Source of the DNA: Aquibaculum arenosum
Lineage (GTDB): Bacteria; Pseudomonadota; Alphaproteobacteria; Kiloniellales; DSM-21159
Direction: 5' to 3'
Assembly: GCF_029222965.1 (NCBI RefSeq)
Contig: NZ_JARHUD010000014.1
Location: 1-47,089, forward strand
Length of the DNA stretch: 47,089 nt
The notes beneath the pieces are model-generated. The model was not told the origin of the DNA, searched no databases, and was given only the letters and a program-made list of their open reading frames with translations. Of this stretch, positions 20,084 through 27,540 are shown piece by piece; position 1 is the first letter of the stretch, and each line of letters opens with the position of its first letter. A program made the translations under genes and the position numbers.

Positions 20084-20129
20084 GGGGCGGAAAGTCCGCC
20101 CCTTTGCGCGCCAAATGCCCGCAAAGGGG
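20084..20129 (-). promoter_or_regulatory. Two mutually exclusive hairpins upstream of acs
   Basis: Hairpin A pairs GGGGCGGA (20084-20091) with TCCGCCCC (20095-20102) around a 3-nt loop. Hairpin B pairs CCCCTTTGCG (20099-20108) with CGCAAAGGGG (20120-20129) around 11 nt. They share 20099-20102, so they compete. On the minus strand they would sit about 160-205 nt before the acs ATG. On the plus strand hairpin A is followed by TTT. Attenuation of acs is possible, as is a simple terminator upstream of tRNA-Gln. Confidence 0.4.
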
Positions 20130-20213
20130 CTGCAGTTCGGCGGCCATGCAAGCCGTTGCGCAGCCCGGTCCCCGACGCTAAAGTGCGCCGCATACGGCCG
20201 AGAGCGGCCGAAT

Positions 20214-20287
20214 TGGGGCGTAGCCAAGTGGTAAGGCAGCGGGTTTTGGTCTCGCGATCCCTGGTTCGAATCCAGGCGCCCCAGCCA
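20214..20287 (+). tRNA. tRNA-Gln (UUG)
   Basis: The 74-nt cloverleaf includes an encoded CCA end. The acceptor stem TGGGGCG pairs with CGCCCCA, the discriminator is G20284 and CCA is at 20285-20287. The anticodon stem GCGGG/CTCGC flanks the loop TTTTGGT, with anticodon TTG at 20246-20248. The T arm carries GGTTCGAATCC. A small hairpin (CGGCCG-AGAG-CGGCCG, 20195-20210) lies just upstream. The 3' side adjoins AT-rich sequence and the GxxExxY unit. Confidence 0.97.
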
Positions 20288-20351
20288 GCATCCCTCCCCA
20301 CAATTCGATTTATCTGACGGACTCCCGCAGCCCATGCGAGGTAGCGCAGTA

Positions 20352-20391
20352 ACCATATTCTATTCAAATTATTCAAAATAGAAAATATGGT
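20352..20391. repeat. AT-rich inverted repeat downstream of tRNA-Gln
   Basis: ACCATATTCTATT (20352-20364) is mirrored by AATAGAAAATATGGT (20377-20391) with a 2-nt bulge. It lies in a stretch far more AT-rich than the surrounding DNA, between the tRNA and the first hairpin repeat. It could be a transcription stop for the tRNA (no clean T-run follows) or a remnant boundary of inserted DNA. Confidence 0.5.
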
Positions 20392-20408
20392 AGATATGCC
20401 GTGTGATA

Positions 20409-20490
20409 ACACGAAGGTCACCAAGGGGTTCACGAAGTTCACCAGGAAGAACTTTGTGCACTTCGTGCAGTCTTTGTGCCCTTCGTGTCG
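20409..20490. repeat. Hairpin repeat, left copy, flanking GxxExxY gene
   Basis: An 82-nt element starting ACACGAAGG and ending CCTTCGTGTCG, itself an imperfect palindrome rich in CACGAAG/CTTCGTG units. Most of it is repeated in direct orientation at 20940-21022, with one indel and a few substitutions. It lies immediately upstream of the GxxExxY gene and would form a long hairpin in single-stranded DNA or RNA. Confidence 0.8.
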
Positions 20491-20519
20491 AGCAATATAG
20501 GCCTACATCGGGAGGGACG

Positions 20520-20927
20520 ATGGGGCGCATGAATCAGCACTATGAGCCCGTGCCTGAGCGCGCGGAGGCTACGGGGCGAACGGTTGTCGATGCGGCGCTT
20601 GCCGTGCATCGGGCGCTGGGACCGGGTTTGCTGGAATCGGCCTATGAGGCTTGCCTGGCCTGGGAACTGGAGCGGCGCGGGTGCGCCGTGGCACGGCAGC
20701 GCATTCTGCCGTTGCGCTACGAGGAGGTCGAAATCGAGGCCGGATACCGCCTTGATCTGCTGGTGAACGACGCCGTGATCGTGGAGACCAAGGCCGTAGA
20801 GATGCTGGGTGCGCTGCACGAGGCGCAGTTGCTAACTTACCTGCGGCTGTCGGGTCTGCGGCTCGGATTCCTGATCAATTTCAATGTCCCGCTGGTGAAG
20901 CAAGGCATGAAGCGGATGGTGCTGTGA
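20520..20927 (+). CDS. GxxExxY protein (PDDEXK_3 family)
   Basis: A 135-residue protein of the GxxExxY family (PF13366), a small PD-(D/E)XK nuclease-like fold of unknown biological role. The signature is Gly36-Leu-Leu-Glu39-Ser-Ala-Tyr42. Candidate nuclease residues are Asp79 (GYRLDLL) and Glu89-Thr-Lys91 (IVETKA). Start: the ATG at 20520 has GGAGGG at 20511-20516. The ATG at 20529 is also possible. The gene sits alone between two near-identical hairpin repeats in direct orientation, next to a tRNA, which looks like a compact insertion. Family members in other genomes are scattered and often beside similar repeats, as I recall, but a mobility function has not been shown to my knowledge. Confidence 0.88.
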   Translation: MGRMNQHYEPVPERAEATGRTVVDAALAVHRALGPGLLESAYEACLAWELERRGCAVARQRILPLRYEEVEIEAGYRLDLLVNDAVIVETKAVEMLGALHEAQLLTYLRLSGLRLGFLINFNVPLVKQGMKRMVL

Positions 20928-20939
20928 AACCGTGATTGG

Positions 20940-21022
20940 ACACGAAGGGCACCAAGGACTTCACGAAGTTCACCAGGAAGAATCTGGTGTACTTCGTGCG
21001 ATTCTTCGTGCCCTTCGTGTCG
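20940..21022. repeat. Hairpin repeat, right copy, flanking GxxExxY gene
   Basis: An 83-nt direct-orientation copy of the repeat at 20409-20490, beginning 12 nt after the GxxExxY stop. It folds better than the left copy. ACACGAAGGGCAC pairs with GTGCCCTTCGTGT over 13 bp, CACGAAGT with ACTTCGTG over 8 bp, and CACCAG with CTGGTG over 6 bp, separated by internal loops. It may also terminate transcription of the gene, but no T-run follows. Confidence 0.8.
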
Positions 21023-21033
21023 CGAAAACCCTT

Positions 21034-21723
21034 CTACAACAGAGGCTGCGGCGGGGCGGGTAGATCGCGGCCTTTGGCCAGGGCGGTGGCGAAGGCGTGG
21101 TTGATGTCGCGGTGGATGGTCTCGTCTTCCTGCATGGCCTGGACGGCCTCGCTCAGGCGGGCCTCGGGCGGCAGGTTCCAGTAGGCGATCGCCAGCGCTG
21201 GCGCCGGCGGGTCCTCGTGCTCGCCGGCCCGCAGCTCGGCGAGGTACTGGCCGTAGCCCCGTGCGGCTTCCTCGGCCAGATAGCCCGCGATCCGGTGCGC
21301 GGTGCGCGGCGAGAGCAGATAGACCAGGAAGTGCGTGTTGTAGAACAGCCCTTGCGCGAGCAGGACCAGCAGGCGTTCGGCCAGATTGGGCCGGTCGATC
21401 GCGACGAAGACCATGAGGTGCGTGCGCTGGTTTTCCGCCTCGTCCATCATCGCGCGGACCCATCCGCGGTCGTCGATCATGCGCCGCAGGCACTTGAGGT
21501 GCAGCAGGGTCGCGGCGACCATGCCCGGCACCGCAGCCACGGTCTCCAACACGATGGTGCGGTGGCGATAGCGCCGGGGGAACAGTCGCCCGGCCACGCC
21601 ATAAAGCGCGCGCACCACACCCAAGGCGAAACGATCGGAGACGCTCTGGGGGAGGTGGTGGCGGTGGAGATCGGTCTTGTCGACGTCCAGCATCGGCGCG
21701 AAAGCTCGTGAGGTGCGGGGCAT
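21034..21723 (-). CDS. Divergent alternative oxidase family protein with altered di-iron ligands
   Basis: A 229-residue protein clearly in the AOX family (PF01786), normally a membrane-bound di-iron quinol oxidase. The typical N-terminal run LETVAAVPGM (Glu60) is intact, as is the C-terminal EDETIHRDINH (Glu201, His204). However, the NERMHL motif reads NQRTHL, so the expected Glu ligand is Gln99 (His102 kept). The LEEEA motif reads LAEEA, so the expected Glu is Ala150. Tyr157, equivalent to the essential AOX tyrosine, is present. Two of six iron ligands thus appear lost. The start at 21723 is uncertain; Met11 is an alternative. It is divergent from a Crp/Fnr-type regulator 142 bp away. It may be an inactive or repurposed AOX. 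Confidence 0.8.
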   Translation of the reverse strand: MPRTSRAFAPMLDVDKTDLHRHHLPQSVSDRFALGVVRALYGVAGRLFPRRYRHRTIVLETVAAVPGMVAATLLHLKCLRRMIDDRGWVRAMMDEAENQRTHLMVFVAIDRPNLAERLLVLLAQGLFYNTHFLVYLLSPRTAHRIAGYLAEEAARGYGQYLAELRAGEHEDPPAPALAIAYWNLPPEARLSEAVQAMQEDETIHRDINHAFATALAKGRDLPAPPQPLL

Positions 21724-21865
21724 TATTGCAGATCGACCCTGGCGGGGACAGCCGCTTTCCCGGCTTTCTATCGTGCCGGTAAGCGCCTAAAATTCCACTT
21801 CGCGCAATCCGGTGGCACAGGCAGGCTCAGGGTACACCGGGAAGAGCAGGAGCCGGACCGCGCTC

Positions 21866-22564
21866 ATGGACCGGGAAACCGATCTCGACATCCTGGCCCG
21901 GACGGAGCTTTTCCGGGCGCTCCCGCGCGAGGCGCTTGACGAGGTGCGCCGCTCCTCGTCGCGCAAGCGGGTCGGCAAGGGTGATGTCCTGTTTCACCAG
22001 GATGAGCCCGTGAGCACACTCTACATCGTGGTCGTGGGGCGCCTGCGGGCGCTGCAGACCACGGCGGAGGGCAACCAGGTCATCATCCGCTATCTGGGAC
22101 CGGGAGAGATCGCGGGCTACGCGGCGCTGGATGACAGCGCGACCTATCCGGGAACCGTTGCGGCGGTGGACGACAGCCATGTGATCGGCCTTTCGAAGGG
22201 CGCGATCCGCCGCTTGTTGGAGCGCTTCCCGCAGGTCGCGCTCAATGCCCTATCGGTGCTGGGAAACCGCTACCGCGAGACCCAGCTGCGGCTGCGCGAA
22301 CTCTCCACCGAAAGCGTTGAGCGGCGCCTGGCGCGCACGATCCTGCGCCTGGGCAGTCAGGCAGGGCGGCGCACGGCCCATGGCATCGAGATCGCCTTCC
22401 CCCTCTCGCGCCAAGACCTGGCCGAGATGGCCGGGACCACGCTGCACACCGTCAGCCGCACGCTCAGCGGCTGGGAAAAGGACGGATTGGTGATGAGCGG
22501 GCGCCGCCGCGTCATCCTCTGCCGGCCGGAAGCCCTGACCGTGATCGCCGAGACCGCTCCCTGA
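21866..22564 (+). CDS. Crp/Fnr family transcriptional regulator
   Basis: A 232-residue regulator with an N-terminal cyclic-nucleotide-type beta-barrel (about 10-130) and a C-terminal winged helix. The recognition region is LSRQDLAEMAG then TTLHTVSRTLSGWEKDGLV. It lacks the N-terminal cysteine cluster of FNR; the only cysteine is near the C-terminus, so it should not bind a 4Fe-4S cluster. It may sense NO, heme, redox state or nothing diffusible. The ATG at 21866 is preferred, with AGGAG upstream at some distance. A GTG at 21812 would add 18 residues. It is divergent from the AOX-like gene, a likely target, though no clear TTGAT-N4-ATCAA site is seen between them. Confidence 0.88.
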   Translation: MDRETDLDILARTELFRALPREALDEVRRSSSRKRVGKGDVLFHQDEPVSTLYIVVVGRLRALQTTAEGNQVIIRYLGPGEIAGYAALDDSATYPGTVAAVDDSHVIGLSKGAIRRLLERFPQVALNALSVLGNRYRETQLRLRELSTESVERRLARTILRLGSQAGRRTAHGIEIAFPLSRQDLAEMAGTTLHTVSRTLSGWEKDGLVMSGRRRVILCRPEALTVIAETAP

Positions 22565-22615
22565 AGTGAAGGACCGGGAAGCGAAGTTCTGGGAAGCGAA
22601 GGCCTGGCGCGATGC

Positions 22616-22981
22616 TCATGCGCCTCCATCGGGTCGGGTGAGGACGAAGAGTGCGGCGCAGTTCAGGACCAGCGCCTGGATGATCAGCACTGTGCCGGAG
22701 ACCCCCAGCGCCCAGGAAAGCGCGAAGGTTCCTATCATCACAGCAACCGCAATCCGCTTGCTGCGGCGGTCGATGCCGCCGTGTTGCTGCCAGTTATAGA
22801 TCAGCGGGCCGAAGTGCGGGTGGTCCAGCAGCCAGCTGTGGAGCCGCGGTGAACTGCGCGCGAAGGCGAAGACGGCCAGCAGCAGAAAGGGCGTGGTGGG
22901 CAGCAGCGGCAGCACCGCGCCCACCAGCCCCGTGGCCGTGGCGGCCAGTCCGAACAGCAGCCAGAGCAGCCGCAACGGCAC
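22616..22981 (-). CDS. DUF454 (YbaN-like) inner membrane protein
   Basis: A 121-residue hydrophobic protein of the YbaN/DUF454 family. Two N-terminal membrane segments (about 5-42) contain the family motif LPLLPTTPFLLLA. A short polar stretch holds FGPLIYNWQQHGGI, and the last 45 residues form one or two further membrane segments. The function is unknown in the family. It converges with the Crp/Fnr gene over 51 bp that contains a tandem 11-mer (GGGAAGCGAAG) but no clear terminator. Confidence 0.9.
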   Translation of the reverse strand: MPLRLLWLLFGLAATATGLVGAVLPLLPTTPFLLLAVFAFARSSPRLHSWLLDHPHFGPLIYNWQQHGGIDRRSKRIAVAVMIGTFALSWALGVSGTVLIIQALVLNCAALFVLTRPDGGA

Positions 22982-23071
22982 GACCCTTGTCCTCCGGTCC
23001 CGCGGCGCCCCGCTGGCGCCTGGAACCGTCAGACTTCCGTGCCCCGAGCGAAGAAATCAAGCCAATCCCGG

Positions 23072-24508
23072 TCAGTGCAGGGCGCGCGGCGCGATGTCGG
23101 CGACGGTCGAGATCGCACCCCGCATCGCGCGCTTGAGGCGCCGCACGTCGCCATGGGCGGTGAAACCGGCCCGGAGGCTCTCCCGTGCGGCGGGGAGAAT
23201 GTCCGGCAGTTCCGCCAGGCTGCAGCGCAACTCGCTGGCCAGATCGCGCTGGATGCTGTGGTAGAGCGCGTCGAAATCGGCCGGGCCTGGTGCCGCGACT
23301 TGAACGACAGACAGGCGAGACAGCAGCGAATCGGGCAGGCCTTTCAGGCTGTTGGCCGTGAGAACCCAGCTCACCTGAGAGAGGTCGCAAGCGGCCAGCA
23401 AGCATTCATCGTGGAAGCTGGCGGCTGACTGCGGCTCCAGGAAGGTGTGAAGGGCATTGACCACACTGCCGTTGTGCGAGTTCACCGTCCCCTTTTCCAC
23501 CTCGTCCACGAGACACAACGGGTTGGCGCAGTTGCTCTGCAGCATGGTCAACAGAGGTAGGGCCGGCTGAGCGCCTGCCCAGCCACGCGCCGTGCCCATG
23601 AGGCTGCGGTTGTCCGTGGATCCGGCGACCGAGATGCCGGCGAAGCCCACCTGTGCAAGCTGCGCCAGCCGTTGGGCGAAGCGCGTCTTGCCGGCACCGG
23701 GCGGGCCAACCAGCAACAGCGGCTGGAGGCGGAACCAGGGTTGGCCCGTGTAAGTCATGAGTGCCAGTTCGTCGACCACGCGGGACACTGCCGTCTCCAG
23801 CCAGGGAAACTCGAGCCGCAAGGCCTCCCCGGCGGAACGGTGGTTTTCCACCACTTGCGACCCGCACAGTGGCAAGGGCTCGGCCAGTCCTGCATAGGTC
23901 CTGACGATGCGCCGGCCCTCGGAGCTGTCAGCGTCGCCGATGGTGGGGAGGATGCGCAGCGTCTGCGGCTCGAAGCGGGCAGCCTTGTCCGGCCCCAGGC
24001 GCGCGATTCGCACCGCGTGGGTCAGCGTGGCGGCAAGTGCTTCCGAGTCCTCGGCGTCGAGCCGGCCAAAGCTGTACTGCACGGCGGACTGAGGGCGGTA
24101 GCGGGAGAGGAAGCACTCCTCTCCCTCCCCTTCCTTTTCTTCCAGCTCCCTGTCTCGGGCCAGCTCTTCAGTGCAGGCCTGAAGGCACAGAGGCATGATC
24201 TCGCAATCCTCCTCCGCGTGCAGTGCGGCCCAGGTGCCGCGCAGGTCCAAGGGCGCATGGGCCAATTCCATCAGGATGGCCAAGCGTTCCTCGGGCGTCC
24301 ATTCGGGCTTCTCGACCAGGGGCTCGAGATGGCTCGGCAGATGGCGCCGGGACTGCAGCCGGAATGCGGAAAGGGCCGCTTCCCGCTTGGAGGAGGTGGC
24401 AAGGTCGGCACCTTCGTCGCGCCAGAGCGCCAAGTCCGCCTTGATACGTTGGATCGCCGCGAAGCGGGCGTGGACGGGAGATTGTTCAGTCTGGTTGGAT
24501 TCGCTCAT
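23072..24508 (-). CDS. AAA family ATPase with Lon-like ATPase core, no protease domain
   Basis: A 478-residue protein. Residues 1-210 are a poorly conserved, mostly helical region with an acidic patch (about 120-131). Residues 240-430 form an AAA+ module: Walker A GPPGAGKT (268-275), Walker B LCLVDEVE (331-338), sensor-1 Asn386 and arginine-finger candidate Arg398. The segment ISVAGSTDNR...GTARGWAGA resembles the pore-loop region of Lon and other HCLR-clade ATPases. The protein ends about 80 residues after the AAA core, with no Ser-Lys protease domain. The ATG at 24508 gives MSESNQTEQ; an upstream in-frame extension to 24616 is unlikely. It is likely a remodelling ATPase of unknown target. 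No partner gene is adjacent. Confidence 0.8.
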   Translation of the reverse strand: MSESNQTEQSPVHARFAAIQRIKADLALWRDEGADLATSSKREAALSAFRLQSRRHLPSHLEPLVEKPEWTPEERLAILMELAHAPLDLRGTWAALHAEEDCEIMPLCLQACTEELARDRELEEKEGEGEECFLSRYRPQSAVQYSFGRLDAEDSEALAATLTHAVRIARLGPDKAARFEPQTLRILPTIGDADSSEGRRIVRTYAGLAEPLPLCGSQVVENHRSAGEALRLEFPWLETAVSRVVDELALMTYTGQPWFRLQPLLLVGPPGAGKTRFAQRLAQLAQVGFAGISVAGSTDNRSLMGTARGWAGAQPALPLLTMLQSNCANPLCLVDEVEKGTVNSHNGSVVNALHTFLEPQSAASFHDECLLAACDLSQVSWVLTANSLKGLPDSLLSRLSVVQVAAPGPADFDALYHSIQRDLASELRCSLAELPDILPAARESLRAGFTAHGDVRRLKRAMRGAISTVADIAPRALH

Positions 24509-24743
24509 GCACAGATCACCACTGTTTGCCTCGAGCCGTCCGGCTCGGCAGGTCTTCATCAAGGCTCTCGTCGACGTCGGACCTCCGTACGCCAACACAC
24601 ACGCCACCGGCCCCAAGAGGGTGGTTAGCGTCTGCTGCCTATAATGAAGTGGTGCATAAGCATGGCGCGCTTATCTCACGACATGGGGGACAAGTCAAGA
24701 AGAATGCATCTCTTGATTGTCGGGTCAGATTGAATCGGCCTAA

Positions 24744-25829
24744 TCAAGCGGCGAAGAGATGCGCTCCGTTGGCCTCCCAGGAGACCCAGAGCCGCTGCCC
24801 GCGGCGCACAGACTGGGACAGGGGATCGGAGAAGGGCAGGCGCACAAAGAGGCCTTCACCCCAGGCGGTCTCGGCGCGGACGTCGGTGCTGCTGCCAAGG
24901 AAGGTGACGTCAGTGATCGTGACTTCCAGAGCTGCGGTCTCGCCGCTTCCGGTTTCGCTGAGACCAATGCGCTCCGGCCTGAGCAGCAACTCCGCCTTCT
25001 GGCCCGGAGCGCCGGCGCCGTGCAGGGGCACCGCCCCCAGACGGGTGCCGTCGGGAAAGCGCATCGCCGCCTGCCCTCCCTGCACGGACTCGATCTCAGC
25101 GCTGAGGAAGGCGCTGTCGCCGATGAAGTCGGCGACGAAGCGGGTGGCGGGCTGGTCGTAAAGGTGCTGGCCGCTGCCCACCTGCTCGATCCGGCCGGCG
25201 TTGAAGACAGCGATCCGATCGGACAGCCGCAGCGCCTCCTCCTGATCGTGGGTGACGTAGAGGATCGTGACGCCCGTTTCCTGATGGATACGCCGGATCT
25301 CGAGCTGGATCTCCTCGCGCAGCTTCTTGTCCAGGGCGGAGAGTGGTTCGTCCATGAGCAGCACGGGCGGGTCATAGACCAGGGCACGCGCCAGGGCCAC
25401 ACGCTGCTGCTGCCCGCCGGAAAGCTGCGCCGGCATGCGCTCCTCGAACTCCTGCAGACGCACCAGTTCCAAGGCGCGGCCCACTTTCTGGGTGATCTCG
25501 GCCTGCGACTGGCGGCGCACGCGCAGCGGAAAGGCGACGTTCTCGCGCACGCTGAGATGCGGGAAGAGCGTATAGCGCTGGAAGACCATGCCGATGTTGC
25601 GCTTGTGCGAGGGCACGGGGAGGATCGAGCGGCCACCCAGCTGGATGTCGCCGGAGGTGGGCTCCTGGAAACCGGCTAGGATGTAGAGCGTCGTGCTCTT
25701 GCCTGAGCCCGAGGGCCCGAGAAAGGTCATGAACTCGCCTTTCGGCACCTCCAGGTCGACCCGGTCAGCCGCCACGACGTCGCCGTAGGTTTTCCGCACC
25801 GCCTGAAAATGCAGGTAGGGAGCCGTCAT
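24744..25829 (-). CDS. ABC transporter ATPase, PotA-like
   Basis: A 361-residue ATP-binding subunit of the polyamine/opine/iron class. Walker A GPSGSGKST is at 38-46, signature LSGGQQQR from 136, and Walker B LLMDEP at 157-162, with the switch His in THDQEEA. A C-terminal TOBE domain covers about 280-361. It is the last gene of the nine-gene catabolic operon. Its ATG overlaps the stop of the second permease gene as ATGA. It energises import of the operon's unknown substrate. The family assignment is firm, but substrate class (polyamine-like) is only suggested by the subunit types. Confidence 0.93.
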   Translation of the reverse strand: MTAPYLHFQAVRKTYGDVVAADRVDLEVPKGEFMTFLGPSGSGKSTTLYILAGFQEPTSGDIQLGGRSILPVPSHKRNIGMVFQRYTLFPHLSVRENVAFPLRVRRQSQAEITQKVGRALELVRLQEFEERMPAQLSGGQQQRVALARALVYDPPVLLMDEPLSALDKKLREEIQLEIRRIHQETGVTILYVTHDQEEALRLSDRIAVFNAGRIEQVGSGQHLYDQPATRFVADFIGDSAFLSAEIESVQGGQAAMRFPDGTRLGAVPLHGAGAPGQKAELLLRPERIGLSETGSGETAALEVTITDVTFLGSSTDVRAETAWGEGLFVRLPFSDPLSQSVRRGQRLWVSWEANGAHLFAA

Positions 25830-26626
25830 GCTTTCTTTCCTTTGCGCAGAAGGGCGGCGGCCAGCATCAGCAAGATCGTCAGGGCCACGAGCAGGGTGGA
25901 GGCGGCGGCGATCACTGGGGTCAGGTCTTGGCGCAGCGTGCCCCAGATGCGCACTGGCAGGGTCTGTAGGGTCGGACTGGCCATGAAGATCGCGATCACC
26001 ACCTCGTCCCAGGAGATGAGGAAAGAGAAGATCGCGGCCGAGAAGAGCCCGTGGCTGATGGCAGGCAAGGTGACGCGCAGGCGCGCTTCCCAGGGCGAAG
26101 CGCCGCAGACCACCGCCGCATCCTCGATCGCCGGATCGAAGGTCTCCAGTGCGCCGGAAATGGCGATGATCGAGAAGGGCAGGGCGATGACCACATGGGC
26201 GATGACGAAGCCGACCAGCGTGCCGCTCAAGCCGATGCGCAGGAAAAGCGCATAAAGCGCGACCGCCAGAATCACCACCGGCAACACCATCGGTGTAAGG
26301 AAGAAGGTACGCAGCACTGCCTTGCCCTTGAAGCGTCCGCGCACCAGGCCGATGGAGGCCAGCAATCCCAGCGCCACAGAAAAGACGGTCACGATCAGCC
26401 CGATTTTTGCTGAGGTAAGAGCGGATTCGATCCAGCGCGGGTCGGCAAAGAGTTCCTCGTACCAGCGCAGGGTCCAGCCCGGCGGCGGGAAGATCAGCCA
26501 GCGCGAGTCGCCGAAGGACAGCGCGATGATGAAGACGATGGGCAGCAGCAGGAAGAGCGCGACCAATGCGCAGATCAGCCCCAGACCCCAGCGCCAGGCG
26601 CCCATCTTCTCGAAGGTAAGGAGCAT
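25826..26626 (-). CDS. ABC transporter permease, PotC-like
   Basis: A 266-residue inner-membrane permease with about six transmembrane helices. The BPD_transp_1 coupling (EAA) loop is visible as EDAAVVCGASPWEARLRVTLP. It starts at the ATG at 26626, sharing one base with the TGA of the first permease gene (TGATG), and overlaps the ATPase gene by 4 bp. It pairs with the PotB-like subunit to form the import channel. Confidence 0.93.
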   Translation of the reverse strand: MLLTFEKMGAWRWGLGLICALVALFLLLPIVFIIALSFGDSRWLIFPPPGWTLRWYEELFADPRWIESALTSAKIGLIVTVFSVALGLLASIGLVRGRFKGKAVLRTFFLTPMVLPVVILAVALYALFLRIGLSGTLVGFVIAHVVIALPFSIIAISGALETFDPAIEDAAVVCGASPWEARLRVTLPAISHGLFSAAIFSFLISWDEVVIAIFMASPTLQTLPVRIWGTLRQDLTPVIAAASTLLVALTILLMLAAALLRKGKKA

Positions 26627-27474
26627 CAGGCGGTTCCCTTCGGCTCGCCGATCAGCCGCAGCTGCAGCGCATAGAGGCTGAGCGTGACCACAAGAAGGAT
26701 GAAGGCCGCAGCCCCGCCCAGGCCCCAGTTGACCAGGGATTGCACCTGCTGGGCGATCATTTCGGCCAGCATCATATTGGACGTGCCGCCCAGCAGTGCC
26801 GGTGTCACGAAGTAGCCGAGCGACATGACGAAGACCATGAGCGCGCCCGACGCGATGCCCGGCACGGCCAGCGGCAGCAGCACCCGTCCGAGAGCCTGCA
26901 GCCGGGTCGCGCCGCAGAGCGCGGCGGCCTGCAGGATGGCCGGATCGATCTTTCGGATGACGCCGTAGATGGGCAGCACCATGAAGGGCAGCATGATGTA
27001 GACCATGCCGATGGTGACCCCGGTGAGGTTGTTGACCAGGGGGATGGGCTCACTGGTCAAGCCGAACTGCATCAAGGTGCGGTTGATCAGCCCCGTCTGC
27101 TGCAGCAACACCATCCAGGCGTAGGTGCGCGCCAGCAGATTGGTCCACATGGACAGCAGTACGATGGCGAACAGCAGTCCGGCCAAGAGGCGCGGCATGA
27201 TGACCAGCGCCCAGGCCACCGGAAAAGCCAGCAGCGCCGTGATCAGCGTGACCAGCCCGGCAACGAGGAAGGTGTTGAAGAAGATCTTGGCGTAGGTGCC
27301 ACTGGCCAGAAGTTCGCGATAGTTCTGCAACCCCAGCTCCGGCTCGGTAACCGAGCGGCTGAGCAGCAGCGCGACCGGCACCACGAAGAAGGCAAGCAGC
27401 AGCACCAGCGCCGGCAGGATCATGCCGGTGCCTTTGCGCATGCGGGGCCGGGCGAGGGCGAACGTCGAACTCAT
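26626..27474 (-). CDS. ABC transporter permease, PotB-like
   Basis: A 282-residue inner-membrane permease with six predicted helices and an EAA loop (LQAAALCGATRLQALGRVLLP). The ATG at 27474 has AAGGG upstream. It follows the binding-protein gene after a 66-bp spacer containing a GC-rich stem-loop, which probably lets the binding protein be made in excess over the membrane subunits. It is the partner of the PotC-like subunit. Confidence 0.93.
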   Translation of the reverse strand: MSSTFALARPRMRKGTGMILPALVLLLAFFVVPVALLLSRSVTEPELGLQNYRELLASGTYAKIFFNTFLVAGLVTLITALLAFPVAWALVIMPRLLAGLLFAIVLLSMWTNLLARTYAWMVLLQQTGLINRTLMQFGLTSEPIPLVNNLTGVTIGMVYIMLPFMVLPIYGVIRKIDPAILQAAALCGATRLQALGRVLLPLAVPGIASGALMVFVMSLGYFVTPALLGGTSNMMLAEMIAQQVQSLVNWGLGGAAAFILLVVTLSLYALQLRLIGEPKGTA

Positions 27475-27492
27475 GGAGGACCCTTCGCAAGA

Positions 27493-27527
27493 CGGGTCCC
27501 GCCCCCAACCGGGAGGGACGGGACCCG
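27493..27527 (-). promoter_or_regulatory. Intercistronic stem-loop after binding-protein gene
   Basis: CGGGTCCCG (27493-27501) and CGGGACCCG (27519-27527) form a perfect 9-bp stem, with further G/C pairing possible inside the loop. It lies between the binding-protein stop and the permease ATG and lacks a T-run. This fits a structure that stabilises the upstream mRNA or partly terminates transcription (inferred). Confidence 0.55.
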
Positions 27528-27540
27528 GAGGCTGGTGCTA

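Noticed and set aside
20409-21022. A CRISPR array
   Set aside because: Only two copies of a palindromic element flank a gene. There are no regularly spaced short repeats, no spacers and no cas genes.
21866-22564. An oxygen-sensing FNR
   Set aside because: It lacks the N-terminal cysteine cluster needed for a 4Fe-4S centre.
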